64,000 bases of DNA from Frankia canadensis (lineage in GTDB: Bacteria; Actinomycetota; Actinomycetes; Frankiales; Frankiaceae). The translations under genes were made by a program, and so were the position numbers. The notes under the pieces were generated by a model that saw only the letters and a list, made by a program, of their open reading frames with translations, did no database searches and was not told the origin of the DNA. This document shows positions 43,401-52,101 of the stretch, piece by piece. Where the stretch lies: NCBI RefSeq assembly GCF_900197875.1, contig NZ_FZMO01000001.1, positions 124,001-188,000 on the forward strand, given 5' to 3'. Within the stretch, counting starts at the first letter, position 1, and each line of letters opens with the position of its first letter.

Positions 43401-43537
43401 AGTAGCCAGCGGTGGGTGTGGATGTCAACGGAAGCTGGCCGCGCGAGCCTGGCCGCATCCGGGCCGCGCGGGGTCCCAGTCGACTGTCCTGGGGGGGTGA
43501 CCAGCGGAGACAGACGGCTGAGCGCTCACGTCCGCCC

Positions 43538-43570
43538 TTGACGGCGATTCATGCGCATGATAATCATGCA
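43538..43570 (+). promoter_or_regulatory. Promoter with overlapping operator for the hydrolase operon
   Basis: A TTGACG -35 box (43538-43543) and a GATAAT -10 box (43559-43564) are 15 bases apart. The -10 region overlaps TTCATGCGCATGATAATCAT (43548-43567), whose CATGCGCATG core is a perfect palindrome. A repressor bound here would block RNA polymerase. The gene starts at 43607. Confidence 0.55.
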
Positions 43571-43606
43571 CCGGTCCTGAACGGTTTGAGAGGTCAGGGG
43601 TAGCGG

Positions 43607-44446
43607 ATGTTGCACGAGTATGCGGATGGCTTCGTCGAGGTTGACGGGCTGCGGCTCCACTACACGGAGTGGGGTCCGGTCACGGCGCCGCCGATCGTGA
43701 TGCTCCACGGGCTCAATGTCCAGTGCCACACCTGGGACCCGATCATCCGTGGGCTCCTTCCCGACCGGCATGTGATCGCGATGGACCTGCGTGGGCACGG
43801 GGACAGCGACTGGTGCCCCGCTGGGTACCGAGTGCGTTCCATGGCCCGTGACGTCCACGGGCTCATCGACCAGCTCGGTCTTGGACCCGTCGACCTTGTC
43901 GGGCACTCGGCCGGGGTCCGGGTCGCGATCGCGGTGGCCGGCGAGCGGCCGGAGACGGTGCGCCGGCTCGCGCTCTCGGACGCCGGACCAGCCAACTCCC
44001 GGTCCGGCGCGATCGCGATGCGCGACTTCATCCGGGCCACGACGAACCTGCGCGGATTCCGCGACGAAGCGGAGGCGGAGGCCTTCTACCTGGGCCTGCA
44101 TCCCGAATGGCGCAAGGACTTCATCGACTTGCACGTCCGGCACCAGCTGCGCAGGAACTGGGCCGGCAAACTGGTCCCCAAGGCGGACCCGGACGTCCAG
44201 TGGATCACCGGCTCGGTGAGCCTGCCGGATGTCGAGTACCTGTGGCAGCGCTCGAAGGACCTCACGATGCCGACGCTGCTCCTGGTCGGCCGGCGCAGCA
44301 ACGTGCTCGACGAGGAGGTCGTCGACCGCATGCTTGCGGCGATGCCGGCGGCAACGGTGCGGTGGTTCGACACCGGCCACTACGTCCCGCGGGAGGCGCC
44401 GGAGGAGTTCCTCGAGGTGCTGCGGTCGTTCCTGGAGGTGTCATGA
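43607..44446 (+). CDS. Alpha/beta-fold hydrolase
   Basis: 279 residues. The oxyanion HG motif is in VMLHGLNVQCHTW, the nucleophile is Ser101 in VGHSAGVRVA, the acid is probably Asp in SNVLDEEVVDRM, and the His is in DTGHYVPREAPEEF. It resembles ring-cleavage-product and lactone/ester hydrolases of catabolic pathways, but could equally be an epoxide-free esterase. It is first in a rightward operon; the next gene starts within its stop codon. Confidence 0.85.
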   Translation: MLHEYADGFVEVDGLRLHYTEWGPVTAPPIVMLHGLNVQCHTWDPIIRGLLPDRHVIAMDLRGHGDSDWCPAGYRVRSMARDVHGLIDQLGLGPVDLVGHSAGVRVAIAVAGERPETVRRLALSDAGPANSRSGAIAMRDFIRATTNLRGFRDEAEAEAFYLGLHPEWRKDFIDLHVRHQLRRNWAGKLVPKADPDVQWITGSVSLPDVEYLWQRSKDLTMPTLLLVGRRSNVLDEEVVDRMLAAMPAATVRWFDTGHYVPREAPEEFLEVLRSFLEVS

Positions 44447-45345
44447 CGGCCGGCCGGGAGCGCTACGCGCACGTCCGCAGCCTGCTCGAGGTCCCCATCC
44501 TGGTCGAGCGGTACTGGGACAAGGTGCCCACGGTTCAGGCCGACGCGATCATGATCGATCTAGAGGACTCGGCGGCGCCCGCGGACAAGGAGCGGGCCCG
44601 CGCGCGGGTGGTCGAGGCATTAGGCGACCGATCGCATTTCGGCGCCCGCGAGGTCGTCGTACGGGTGAACAACCTCGAGACGCCGTGGGCCAGGGGCGAC
44701 CTGGTGGCTCTGGCCCACGCTGACGGCGACTTCCTCGTCAGCTACCCGAAGGCGCGCTCGGCCGACGAGGTGGTGGCCGTGGCCGGCATCCTGCGCGAGC
44801 ATCGGGACGCGCGCCCGCTCGGCCTGCACGTCATGATCGAGACCGCGGGTGCCGTCCAGGAACTGGACGCGATCTCGGCCGTCGAGACGGTGCAGGGGCT
44901 GCATTTCGGCTATGTCGACTTCGCGGCGGACGTCGGCTCGCGGCCGTTCGACGACGCGGGTGACGATCTCTACCTGCCCGGCAGCCAGGTGCGCTCGACG
45001 GTGGCGATCGCGGCGGCCGCACACGGGCTGTTCGCGACCGGGGGAAGCCTCGTTCCGAACTACCAGGATCTCGACGTCGTGCGCAGATTCGTGCGCACCT
45101 GGCGGGATGTCGGCTACACCGCGTGTATCGCGCTGGCGCCCCGTCACCTGCCGATCGTGAACGAGATCATGACGCCGTCGCCGGCCGAGGTCGAGTATGC
45201 CCGCGTGATCTGCCGGCGGTACGAGGAGGCGTTGCTGCGAGGCGAGGCGGCGGTCCTCCTCGACGGTCGGGTGGTGACGAGGCCGGACTACCGGGTCGCC
45301 GGCCTGGTCCTGGCTCGGGCCGGAGAGCCGGTGGGGCACCCGTGA
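44443..45345 (+). CDS. HpcH/HpaI-CitE-type lyase (second copy)
   Basis: 300 residues; its ATG overlaps the hydrolase stop (ATGA) and a GGAGGTG site lies just before. Motifs: DAIMIDLEDSAAPADKERAR, EVVVRVNNLETPW, SYPKARSADEV, HVMIETAGAVQEL, FGYVDFAADVG and the C-terminal NEIMTPSPAEVEYAR. It differs from the lyase at 39973 (RSLLEVPI instead of RSLLFVPG), so the two probably act on different hydroxyacyl-CoA compounds. Confidence 0.85.
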   Translation: MTAGRERYAHVRSLLEVPILVERYWDKVPTVQADAIMIDLEDSAAPADKERARARVVEALGDRSHFGAREVVVRVNNLETPWARGDLVALAHADGDFLVSYPKARSADEVVAVAGILREHRDARPLGLHVMIETAGAVQELDAISAVETVQGLHFGYVDFAADVGSRPFDDAGDDLYLPGSQVRSTVAIAAAAHGLFATGGSLVPNYQDLDVVRRFVRTWRDVGYTACIALAPRHLPIVNEIMTPSPAEVEYARVICRRYEEALLRGEAAVLLDGRVVTRPDYRVAGLVLARAGEPVGHP

Positions 45346-46541
45346 TGCGCCAGATCGTGATCGCCGGCGGCTCCAACGCCGGCCTGAGCGCCGCCCGCGA
45401 GCTGCGTCGGGCCGGCTTCGACGGGCGGGTCGTGCTTCTCGACGCCGATGCGCAGTCCCCGTATCGGCGGCCGGAGGTCTCGAAGGGCCTGCTGAGCGGC
45501 AAGCTCGATGAGGGACGCGTCGCCATCGAGTGGCCGGGGAACCTCGAGGTCGAGCGGCTGATGGGTCATCGCCTCGTCCGCCTTGACCTCGGGCGTCGCC
45601 AGGTCGAGGCTATCCGGGCGGATGGTGGCGACGTCCAGGTTCCTTTCGACGGTCTGGTGATCGCGACGGGAGCGCGGGCCAGGCCTGTTCCGTTCGGCCC
45701 GCGCCTGCCCGGAGTCCACACGCTGCGGTCCGTCGAGGACGCGCGCGGGCTGAGAAAGGACCTTCGGGAGGCGCGACGTGTGGTGATCGTGGGCGGTGGC
45801 TTCATCGGCCTCGAGGTGGCCGCCGTCGCCGCCGAGCTCGGTCAGGACGTCACCGTTGTCGAGAAGGACAAGGTACCGCTCGGCAGCGTGCTCGGTGCCT
45901 CCTTCGGCGCCTACGTGACCGCGTTGCACCGTTCGCATGGTGTACGCATCGTGACCGGCGGTTCGGTGGCCGGTCTCGTCCCAGGTCCGTCGGGGCGGGT
46001 CGCCGGTGTCCGTCTGGTCGGCGGTGAGCCGCTCGCGGCGGACGTCGTCCTCGTCGCGATCGGCTCGTTACCGGGAGTCGACTGGTTGATCGACAGCGGA
46101 CTAGACGTCACTGACGGCGTTCGATGTGACCGTACGTGCGCGGTTGCGGGCGCCGACGGGGTGGTCGCGGCCGGCGATGTCGCTGCCTGGTGGAATCCGC
46201 TGTACAGCAGGCTCATGCGAGTAGAGCACTGGACAAACGCCGTCGAGCAGGGTGCCTATGCGGCCCGGCGGCTGCTCGGGCTGCACGATCCAGCGGGATT
46301 CGTGAGCGCGCCCTACTTCTGGTCCGATCAGTACGGCGCCAGGTTGCAGAGCATTGGCTCGTCCTTAGGCCACGATGCGGCCCTGACGCTCGAGAGCGAC
46401 GGGCCAAAGCTCGTAGTCGCCTATGCCCGCGCGGGCCGCCTTCTAAGTGTGGCGGGGATCCACGCCAGTGCAGCCGTCATGGGCCACCGTTCGCAGGTTT
46501 TGTCCAGAATCTCGATTGAAGACCTGGAATGCGCAGTGTAA
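45345..46541 (+). CDS. FAD/NAD(P)H-dependent ferredoxin reductase
   Basis: 398 residues from ATG 45345 (TGATG junction with the preceding stop). Both dinucleotide sites are clear: IAGGSNAGLSAARELR at the N-terminus and VIVGGGFIGLEVAAVAAELG at ~150. SPYRRPEVSKGLL and the FAD-binding VVAAGDVAAW are typical of putidaredoxin-reductase-like enzymes. It would pass electrons from NADH to the small ferredoxin encoded at 57185 and on to the P450 at 55959. It lies ten kilobases from those partners, within the same set of catabolic genes. Confidence 0.88.
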   Translation: MRQIVIAGGSNAGLSAARELRRAGFDGRVVLLDADAQSPYRRPEVSKGLLSGKLDEGRVAIEWPGNLEVERLMGHRLVRLDLGRRQVEAIRADGGDVQVPFDGLVIATGARARPVPFGPRLPGVHTLRSVEDARGLRKDLREARRVVIVGGGFIGLEVAAVAAELGQDVTVVEKDKVPLGSVLGASFGAYVTALHRSHGVRIVTGGSVAGLVPGPSGRVAGVRLVGGEPLAADVVLVAIGSLPGVDWLIDSGLDVTDGVRCDRTCAVAGADGVVAAGDVAAWWNPLYSRLMRVEHWTNAVEQGAYAARRLLGLHDPAGFVSAPYFWSDQYGARLQSIGSSLGHDAALTLESDGPKLVVAYARAGRLLSVAGIHASAAVMGHRSQVLSRISIEDLECAV

Positions 46542-46651
46542 TTACGATGAGCGGAATCTATGATTATGAAACGAATTATCAACGTGAACAGGATTCGGCG
46601 CTGTAGGGTCCGACGCGTGGGGCCAGGCACTGTGAGAGGGCGGGACAGATC

Positions 46652-48163
46652 ATGATCGGTCAGTCACAGACCGTGCGGGCCGGGGCGGGTGTCGCTGAGC
46701 CCGCCCCCGTCGCGCGGGGCCTCCGGCACCTGATCGACGGCCGGCTCGAGACGGGGACCGGACGCTTCGTGATCGTTTCGCCCTGGACCAGGCAGGTGGT
46801 CGCCGAGACGCCGGTGGCCGGAGCCGACGAGGCCGAGCGCGCGATCGCGGCCGCGCGCCGGGCGTTCGATGAGGGCCCCTGGCCGCGGATGTTGCCGGCC
46901 GAGCGGGCTGCCGTCCTGCACCGGTACGCCGACCTGCTCGCTGAGCACCGCGACGAGCTCGTGCGGATCGCGATCGATCAGGCCGGCGCGCTGCTGCCGC
47001 TGGCCGAGGGATGGCAGACCGGCGCGCCGCTCGTAGCGGCCCACGGATATGCCGACGCCGCCGCTAGCTTCGCCGAGACCGAGTCCACTGACATCAGCGG
47101 CCCGCCGATGTCCGGCCAGACGGGTGTACGGCGGGTACGGGTCGTGCAGCGCGTCCCGGCGGGCGTCGTCACCGCGATCACCCCGTTCAACTACCCCTTC
47201 CGCGTCAACGTGCAGAAGGTCTTTCCGGCGCTTGCGGTCGGCTGCACGGTCATCCTCAAGCCGCACCCGACCACGTCCTGGGATGCCGCGCTCATGGCGC
47301 GGCTCGCGGTGCAGGCCGGACTGCCCGAGGGTGTGCTGAACATCCTGCTCGGCGCCGGCCCCGAGACCGGTGAGGCGCTGGTCGGCGACCCCCGGGTCGA
47401 CATGGTCAGCTTCACCGGTTCGACGGCCACCGGGCGGCGAATCATGGAGCTCGCCGCGCGGACGGTCAAGAAGTGCGTGCTTGAGCTCGGCGGCAAGTCC
47501 GCCAACATCGTCTTCGCGGACGCGGACCTCGATGCGTTCTTCGCCACGGACCCGGCCAATCTCAAGCATGCCGGCCAGGGCTGCGGCCAGCTCACCCGCC
47601 TGCTCGTCGAGCGTCCGATCTACGAGAAGGTGACGGCGCGGCTGGCTGAGCGTATGGCGACGTTGCGGCCAGGGGAGCCGCTGGACAGCGGCACCGAGCT
47701 GAGTCCGGTGGCCAACGCGGCGCAGTTCGACCGGGTCCTTGACTACATCCGCGTCGGCAGGGAGGAGGGTGCGACCCTCGCGGCCGGCGGTGCCGTTGCC
47801 GACCCCACCGGTTTCTTCATCGAGGCCACGCTGTTCACCGACGTCAACAACAGGATGCGTATCGCCCAGGAGGAGATATTCGGCCCGGTCCTTGTCGCCA
47901 TCCCGTTCGATGACGAGACCGACGCCGTGAGAATCACCGAGGACTCGATTTACGGCATCAACGCCGCGGTCTGGAGCCAGGACCTGGAGAAGGCCTGGCG
48001 GGTGGCCGGTGCGATTCGCACCGGGAACGTCGGGGTCAACTGCCTGGCCAACGTCACCGCGGGCCCGCACGGGGGATTCAAGCAGACCGGTGTCGGACGG
48101 GAATGGGGTCGCTGGAGCCTCGACGAGTACATCGAGCTGCGTGCATTCGAGACGACCGGTTGA
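46652..48163 (+). CDS. Aldehyde dehydrogenase
   Basis: 503 residues, complete. Motifs include AITPFNYPFRVNV, FTGSTATGRRIM, the catalytic Glu278 in LELGGKSANIVF, Cys311 in GQGCGQL, and EEIFGPVLVAIPFDD. It converts an aldehyde to its acid with NAD(P)+. The 110-base gap before it contains an AT-rich stretch (46550-46580, with TATGATTATGA) that may be a promoter and resembles the operator core further upstream. It probably serves the same pathway. Confidence 0.92.
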   Translation: MIGQSQTVRAGAGVAEPAPVARGLRHLIDGRLETGTGRFVIVSPWTRQVVAETPVAGADEAERAIAAARRAFDEGPWPRMLPAERAAVLHRYADLLAEHRDELVRIAIDQAGALLPLAEGWQTGAPLVAAHGYADAAASFAETESTDISGPPMSGQTGVRRVRVVQRVPAGVVTAITPFNYPFRVNVQKVFPALAVGCTVILKPHPTTSWDAALMARLAVQAGLPEGVLNILLGAGPETGEALVGDPRVDMVSFTGSTATGRRIMELAARTVKKCVLELGGKSANIVFADADLDAFFATDPANLKHAGQGCGQLTRLLVERPIYEKVTARLAERMATLRPGEPLDSGTELSPVANAAQFDRVLDYIRVGREEGATLAAGGAVADPTGFFIEATLFTDVNNRMRIAQEEIFGPVLVAIPFDDETDAVRITEDSIYGINAAVWSQDLEKAWRVAGAIRTGNVGVNCLANVTAGPHGGFKQTGVGREWGRWSLDEYIELRAFETTG

Positions 48164-48208
48164 TCTGCCAACGGCAGGGTCCCGGTCGCAGTCAGAATGG
48201 AGCTGAGA

Positions 48209-48979
48209 ATGGCAGAGCTGCAGGACCGCATCGCGTTCATCACCGGCGGCGCGTCGGGCATGGGGCGCGCCAGCGCGCTTGCGATGGCGGGGGAGGGGGC
48301 CACGGTCGTCATCGGTGACCTCGACGAGGGGCAGGCCAAGGCGGTCGCCGCCGAGATCGAGACCGCCGGCGGGACCGCGCTCGCCCTCCAGGTCGACGTC
48401 ACGGACGACGCGGCCATCCAGCGCTGCTATGACGTCATCGGCGAGCGGTACGGCCGGCTGGACATCGTCTACGCGAATGCGGGCACACCTGGCGCCACCG
48501 GCAACAACGTGACGCGTGAGCAGTACGACATCTCCGTCGCAGTGAACCTCACCGGCGCCTATTTCGCCGCGCAGCAGGCGATCCCGCTGCTGCAGGCATC
48601 CGCGAACGTCGGTTCGATCATCTTTACCAGCTCGACCGCCGGCCTCGTAGGCTCCCACCTGAGCCCGCTCTACTCTGCCTCCAAAGGTGGGGTCGTGATG
48701 CTGGGGAAATCGTTGGCGCTGGCGCTTGCCCCGAAGATCCGGGTGAACGTGATCTGCCCGGGGCCGATCGACACTCCTATGCTGCCGAAGTTCTGGTCCA
48801 GGGAGACCACGGAGGGCTTGGACGATCGCATGAACGCCTGGCTCGCCAAGGACATCCCACTCGGTCGGCGTGGCCGACCGGAGGAGATCGCGCAGGCCGC
48901 GCTCTTCCTGGCCAGCGACCGGGCGAGCTTCATCACCGGTGTCGCCCTGCCCGTCGACGGCGGTTTCGTCGCGAAGTGA
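48209..48979 (+). CDS. SDR-family dehydrogenase
   Basis: 256 residues from ATG 48209, chosen because GGAG lies six bases upstream; an ATG at 48197 is in frame. Classical SDR motifs: ITGGASGMGRA cofactor site, VYANAGTPGATG, TSSTAGLVG catalytic Ser, and YSASKGG. It ends FITGVALPVDGGF. Likely oxidises a ring hydroxyl or reduces a ketone in the pathway. It follows the aldehyde dehydrogenase closely and precedes the ABC transporter binding-protein gene. Confidence 0.9.
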   Translation: MAELQDRIAFITGGASGMGRASALAMAGEGATVVIGDLDEGQAKAVAAEIETAGGTALALQVDVTDDAAIQRCYDVIGERYGRLDIVYANAGTPGATGNNVTREQYDISVAVNLTGAYFAAQQAIPLLQASANVGSIIFTSSTAGLVGSHLSPLYSASKGGVVMLGKSLALALAPKIRVNVICPGPIDTPMLPKFWSRETTEGLDDRMNAWLAKDIPLGRRGRPEEIAQAALFLASDRASFITGVALPVDGGFVAK

Positions 48980-49085
48980 CACCGTGCGTGCCGACCGGAG
49001 CTGACCCGGGGCACCGACCCGGCCCGCGCGCGGGCCGTCCCAACGACACCGGCGCTCTTTGGCGCACCTTTTTCGGGAGTTGTTC

Positions 49086-50432
49086 ATGGATATCAAGGAT
49101 GTACCGGCAACGGCAGAGTTATCCAGACGCGGACTGTTACAGGCCGTCGGCCTCGGTGGCCTCGGCCTGGCGGTGGCGGCCTGCGCGGGCCGTGACGTCG
49201 GAACGGCCAGCAGCGCCGGCGGCGCGGTCGCACCGAAGTTCATCGATCACCTGATCGCGAACGTGCCCGCCTTTGAGTCGACCGATCGTGCCTTCAAGCT
49301 CTCTGCCCAGGCGCTCAGCGGCAGCTCGTCGTTCACCAGCTACGACGGCGACATGCAGAAGATGCTGTCGCAGGAGCTGCAGTTCCCCGCATTGGGAGTC
49401 AATGGTGTGCACAGCTATCTCGTCGCCGACGCGTCGGTGGGCCAGTACGCGCAGTCGTTGACCAACAAGAAGATCGCGTACACGAATCTCTCGAACCGCC
49501 TCCCGTGGTTCGCACCCAACGGTCCGAGGTACAACGGGTACTTTATCGGCAACGTTGGGGGGCCGTTCGCCGAGGAAGCCTATATCATCACGAAGATCCT
49601 CCTGCAGCGTGGCGGCGGGAAGGGCGAGGCGATCCTGCTCGGCGGCCCGAAGGGCGGCATCTCCGAGACCGCGCGGCGGTTCGGGGTCAACAGGGCGCTC
49701 GCGGAATATCCGAACGTCAAGGTCGTCGGCAACGCGTACACCGACTGGGATACCACCAAGGCCAGGGACGCACTGGCCGCGCTGCTGCCGGCGCATCCGG
49801 ACGTGAAGTTCGTCGTCGGATTCAACGACGGCGTCGCCCAGGGCGCGATTGCCGCACTCAAGGCGGCTCGCAACACCACCGCGCTCGTCTGCGGTATGGA
49901 CGGCGACCCTGGGTTCCTCGAGCAGATGCAGTCGGAGGAGAGGATCGTCGCCACCTCCGCCGGCCTGATCGCGTTCTCGGGAGTGCTGGCCGCCGTCCGG
50001 CTCTATGACTTCCTGAACGGTGTGAAGTTCGATCCCACCGAGGTGTTCATCGACACCGACAGCGTCATCGTGGACACGCCTGGTGCGGCGGGCGAGCTGT
50101 TGAACCTAACCGGCGAGGACAAGTCGCCGCTGTGGGACGCGCGGAAGATGAGCCGGAAACTGCAGGGCGACAAATGGACGTTCCCGCACAAGTGCGTGGT
50201 CTCGGACCCGACGAATTTCCTGTGGGGCGACAGGCCAGGCACCAACAGGACCCCCCGCCCGGCGGGCTTCCAGTGGCCGACGGAATATCAGCGGGCACTC
50301 GACAGTGGGCAGATCGACAAGGTCAACACCGACTGGTCCGCGCGTTTCGTCGATCCCTATGGCTCCGTCCGGGCGAAGGCGGATTACAAGGACGGTGCGC
50401 TCGGCACGTTCAAGCGCATGGGCATCGCATAG
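49086..50432 (+). CDS. ABC transporter substrate-binding lipoprotein
   Basis: 448 residues from ATG 49086 (GGGAG site). The N-terminus is a twin-arginine lipoprotein signal: SRRGLLQAVGLGGLGLAVAAC with the lipobox Cys at ~33. The rest is a type 1 periplasmic-binding fold like that of sugar or ribose receptors: KIAYTNLSNRLPWF, EAILLGGPKGGISETARRFGV, VKFVVGFNDGVAQGAIAALKA. It would be anchored outside the membrane and deliver a substrate to the ATPase and permease encoded downstream. Given the neighbours the ligand is probably a terpenoid-like compound or its derivative rather than a sugar. Confidence 0.87.
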   Translation: MDIKDVPATAELSRRGLLQAVGLGGLGLAVAACAGRDVGTASSAGGAVAPKFIDHLIANVPAFESTDRAFKLSAQALSGSSSFTSYDGDMQKMLSQELQFPALGVNGVHSYLVADASVGQYAQSLTNKKIAYTNLSNRLPWFAPNGPRYNGYFIGNVGGPFAEEAYIITKILLQRGGGKGEAILLGGPKGGISETARRFGVNRALAEYPNVKVVGNAYTDWDTTKARDALAALLPAHPDVKFVVGFNDGVAQGAIAALKAARNTTALVCGMDGDPGFLEQMQSEERIVATSAGLIAFSGVLAAVRLYDFLNGVKFDPTEVFIDTDSVIVDTPGAAGELLNLTGEDKSPLWDARKMSRKLQGDKWTFPHKCVVSDPTNFLWGDRPGTNRTPRPAGFQWPTEYQRALDSGQIDKVNTDWSARFVDPYGSVRAKADYKDGALGTFKRMGIA

Positions 50433-50464
50433 AACGACGGGGCGACCCACAGGAGGTGGCGGAT

Positions 50465-51310
50465 ATGTATGACCAGGACCCGATGCGGCAGCGCCTGGCG
50501 GGCCGCACCGCGCTCGTGACCGGCGCGGCCCATGGCCAGGGCCGGGCGCACTGCCTGCGGCTCGCGGCCGAAGGAGCCGACATCGTCGCGCTGGACCTCT
50601 GCGAGCAGGCACTGAAGGTCGCCTACCCGCTCGGCACGTGGGATGAGCTCGTCGAGACGGTCGACGCGGTCAAGGCCATGGGACGGCGCGCGGTCGCGAT
50701 AAAGGCGGACATCCGTGACCGGGCGGCGCTGGCGGCGGCGGAGGCCGCCAGCAGCACCGACTTCCCACGGCTGGACGTGCTTGTCTGCAACGCGGGCATG
50801 GGCGCCTACGGCAAGATCCTCGACACTCCCATGGACCTGTGGGACGAGGTCATGAGTGTCAACCTGACCGGAACCTTCAACACCGTGCAGGCGTTCGCCC
50901 CGCGCATGCTCGCGGGCGACGGCGGTTCGATCATCATCACCAGCTCGGTTTCCGGGACCAAGGGGCTTCCCTTCACCGGCGCGTACGCCGCGACCAAGCA
51001 CGGCCTCCAGGGCCTGATGAAGGTCCTGGCGCAGGAGCTGGGCGAGTTCGGAATCCGGGTCAACACCGTGAACCCCGGGCCGATCCGGACCCCCCTGACC
51101 ACCGACGAGACCGGGCCGGCGCTGCTGAGCGGTGACGGCCACGACGCGGTCCTGTTCGCCAGCACCTTCAACCCGGTGCTGCCCATCCCGGCGAACGGAT
51201 TCCTCGAACCCGAGGAGGTGAGCGCCGCCGTCGCGTGGCTCGCCTCCGACGACGCGAGGTTCATCACCGGTATGGCCGTACCGGTCGACGCCGGCGTCAT
51301 GGTCCGCTGA
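50465..51310 (+). CDS. SDR dehydrogenase, mycofactocin-coupled (carveol-dehydrogenase type)
   Basis: 281 residues from ATG 50465 with AGGAGG upstream. Besides the SDR core (VTGAAHGQGRAHCLRLAAEG, ITSSVSG, YAATKHGLQGLM) it has the insertion DLCEQALKVAYPLGTWDELVETVDAVKAMG. This is characteristic of the mycofactocin-dependent SDR subfamily, whose members hold NAD tightly and hand electrons to the redox peptide mycofactocin. Members include carveol dehydrogenase, which acts on monoterpene alcohols. It lies between the binding-protein gene and the 6-oxocamphor-hydrolase homologue, and likely makes the ketone that the latter opens. Confidence 0.9.
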   Translation: MYDQDPMRQRLAGRTALVTGAAHGQGRAHCLRLAAEGADIVALDLCEQALKVAYPLGTWDELVETVDAVKAMGRRAVAIKADIRDRAALAAAEAASSTDFPRLDVLVCNAGMGAYGKILDTPMDLWDEVMSVNLTGTFNTVQAFAPRMLAGDGGSIIITSSVSGTKGLPFTGAYAATKHGLQGLMKVLAQELGEFGIRVNTVNPGPIRTPLTTDETGPALLSGDGHDAVLFASTFNPVLPIPANGFLEPEEVSAAVAWLASDDARFITGMAVPVDAGVMVR

Positions 51311-51336
51311 CCGATCCAAGGACACAGGAGTAGGTA

Positions 51337-52095
51337 ATGTCGAAGATCGCGCCTCGGTTACACGACTACCGGGGAAAGTACCAACGAATCAAATTTGAGC
51401 GCACCGACGACGGTGTCCTCGTCGTCACTCTTCACACCCGGGGCGGGTCGTTGGTGTGGGACACGGTCGCCCATGACGAGCTGGCGTACTGCTTCAACGA
51501 CGTCGCCTGCGATCCGGAGAACAAGGTCGTCGTGCTCACCGGCGCCGGCGCCGACTTCTGCGGGGCCATCGACTTCGACAGCTTCGTCCTGACCGGCCCC
51601 GCCGATTGGGACAACAGCGTCTTCGAGGGCCAGAGGCTGATCAACAACTTACTGTCGATCCGGGTTCCGGTGATTGCTGCCGTCAACGGGCCCGCGCGGG
51701 TGCACTCCGAGATTCCGATCCTCTCCGACGTCGTGCTCGCGTCTTCCACCGCGGTTTTCGAGGACAGTCCCCACCTGCCAGGAGGAATCGTTCCCGGCGA
51801 CGGAGCCGCGCAGGCGTGGATCTACGTCCTGGGCGCGAAGCGTGCCAAGTACTTCCTTCTCACCGAGAAGGAGCTCTCGGCCGAGGCCGCGCTGGTTGCC
51901 GGCGCCGTCGACGAGGTCCTCGCGCCCGCTGAGCTGATTCCCCGGGCCATGGAGATCGCCCACAGGCTGGCGGCCAAGCCGCTGCTCACGCTGCGCTACA
52001 CCCGTGAGGTCCTGACCCGTGACCTCAAACGCATCATGCACGACCAGCTCGGTTTCGGCCTCGTGCACGAGGCGCTCGCGGCGCTGGATCTGTAG
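51337..52095 (+). CDS. 6-oxocamphor hydrolase-like beta-diketone hydrolase
   Basis: 252 residues of the crotonase superfamily. It matches the Rhodococcus 6-oxocamphor hydrolase pattern across its length ([54 protein letters not shown]). The five residues known to be important in that enzyme (His45, His122, His145, Asp154, Glu244) are all present one position later: His46, His123, His146, Asp155, Glu245. The enzyme does a retro-Claisen cleavage of a bicyclic 1,3-diketone to an oxo-acid, without CoA. It is the strongest clue to the substrate class of this island. It starts at ATG 51337 with AGGAG upstream. Confidence 0.9.
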   Translation: MSKIAPRLHDYRGKYQRIKFERTDDGVLVVTLHTRGGSLVWDTVAHDELAYCFNDVACDPENKVVVLTGAGADFCGAIDFDSFVLTGPADWDNSVFEGQRLINNLLSIRVPVIAAVNGPARVHSEIPILSDVVLASSTAVFEDSPHLPGGIVPGDGAAQAWIYVLGAKRAKYFLLTEKELSAEAALVAGAVDEVLAPAELIPRAMEIAHRLAAKPLLTLRYTREVLTRDLKRIMHDQLGFGLVHEALAALDL

Positions 52096-52101
52096 GCCGC
52101 G

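Noticed and set aside
46664-49243. 859-codon minus-strand frame
   Set aside because: It is the shadow of the aldehyde dehydrogenase and SDR genes, which have all catalytic motifs on the plus strand.
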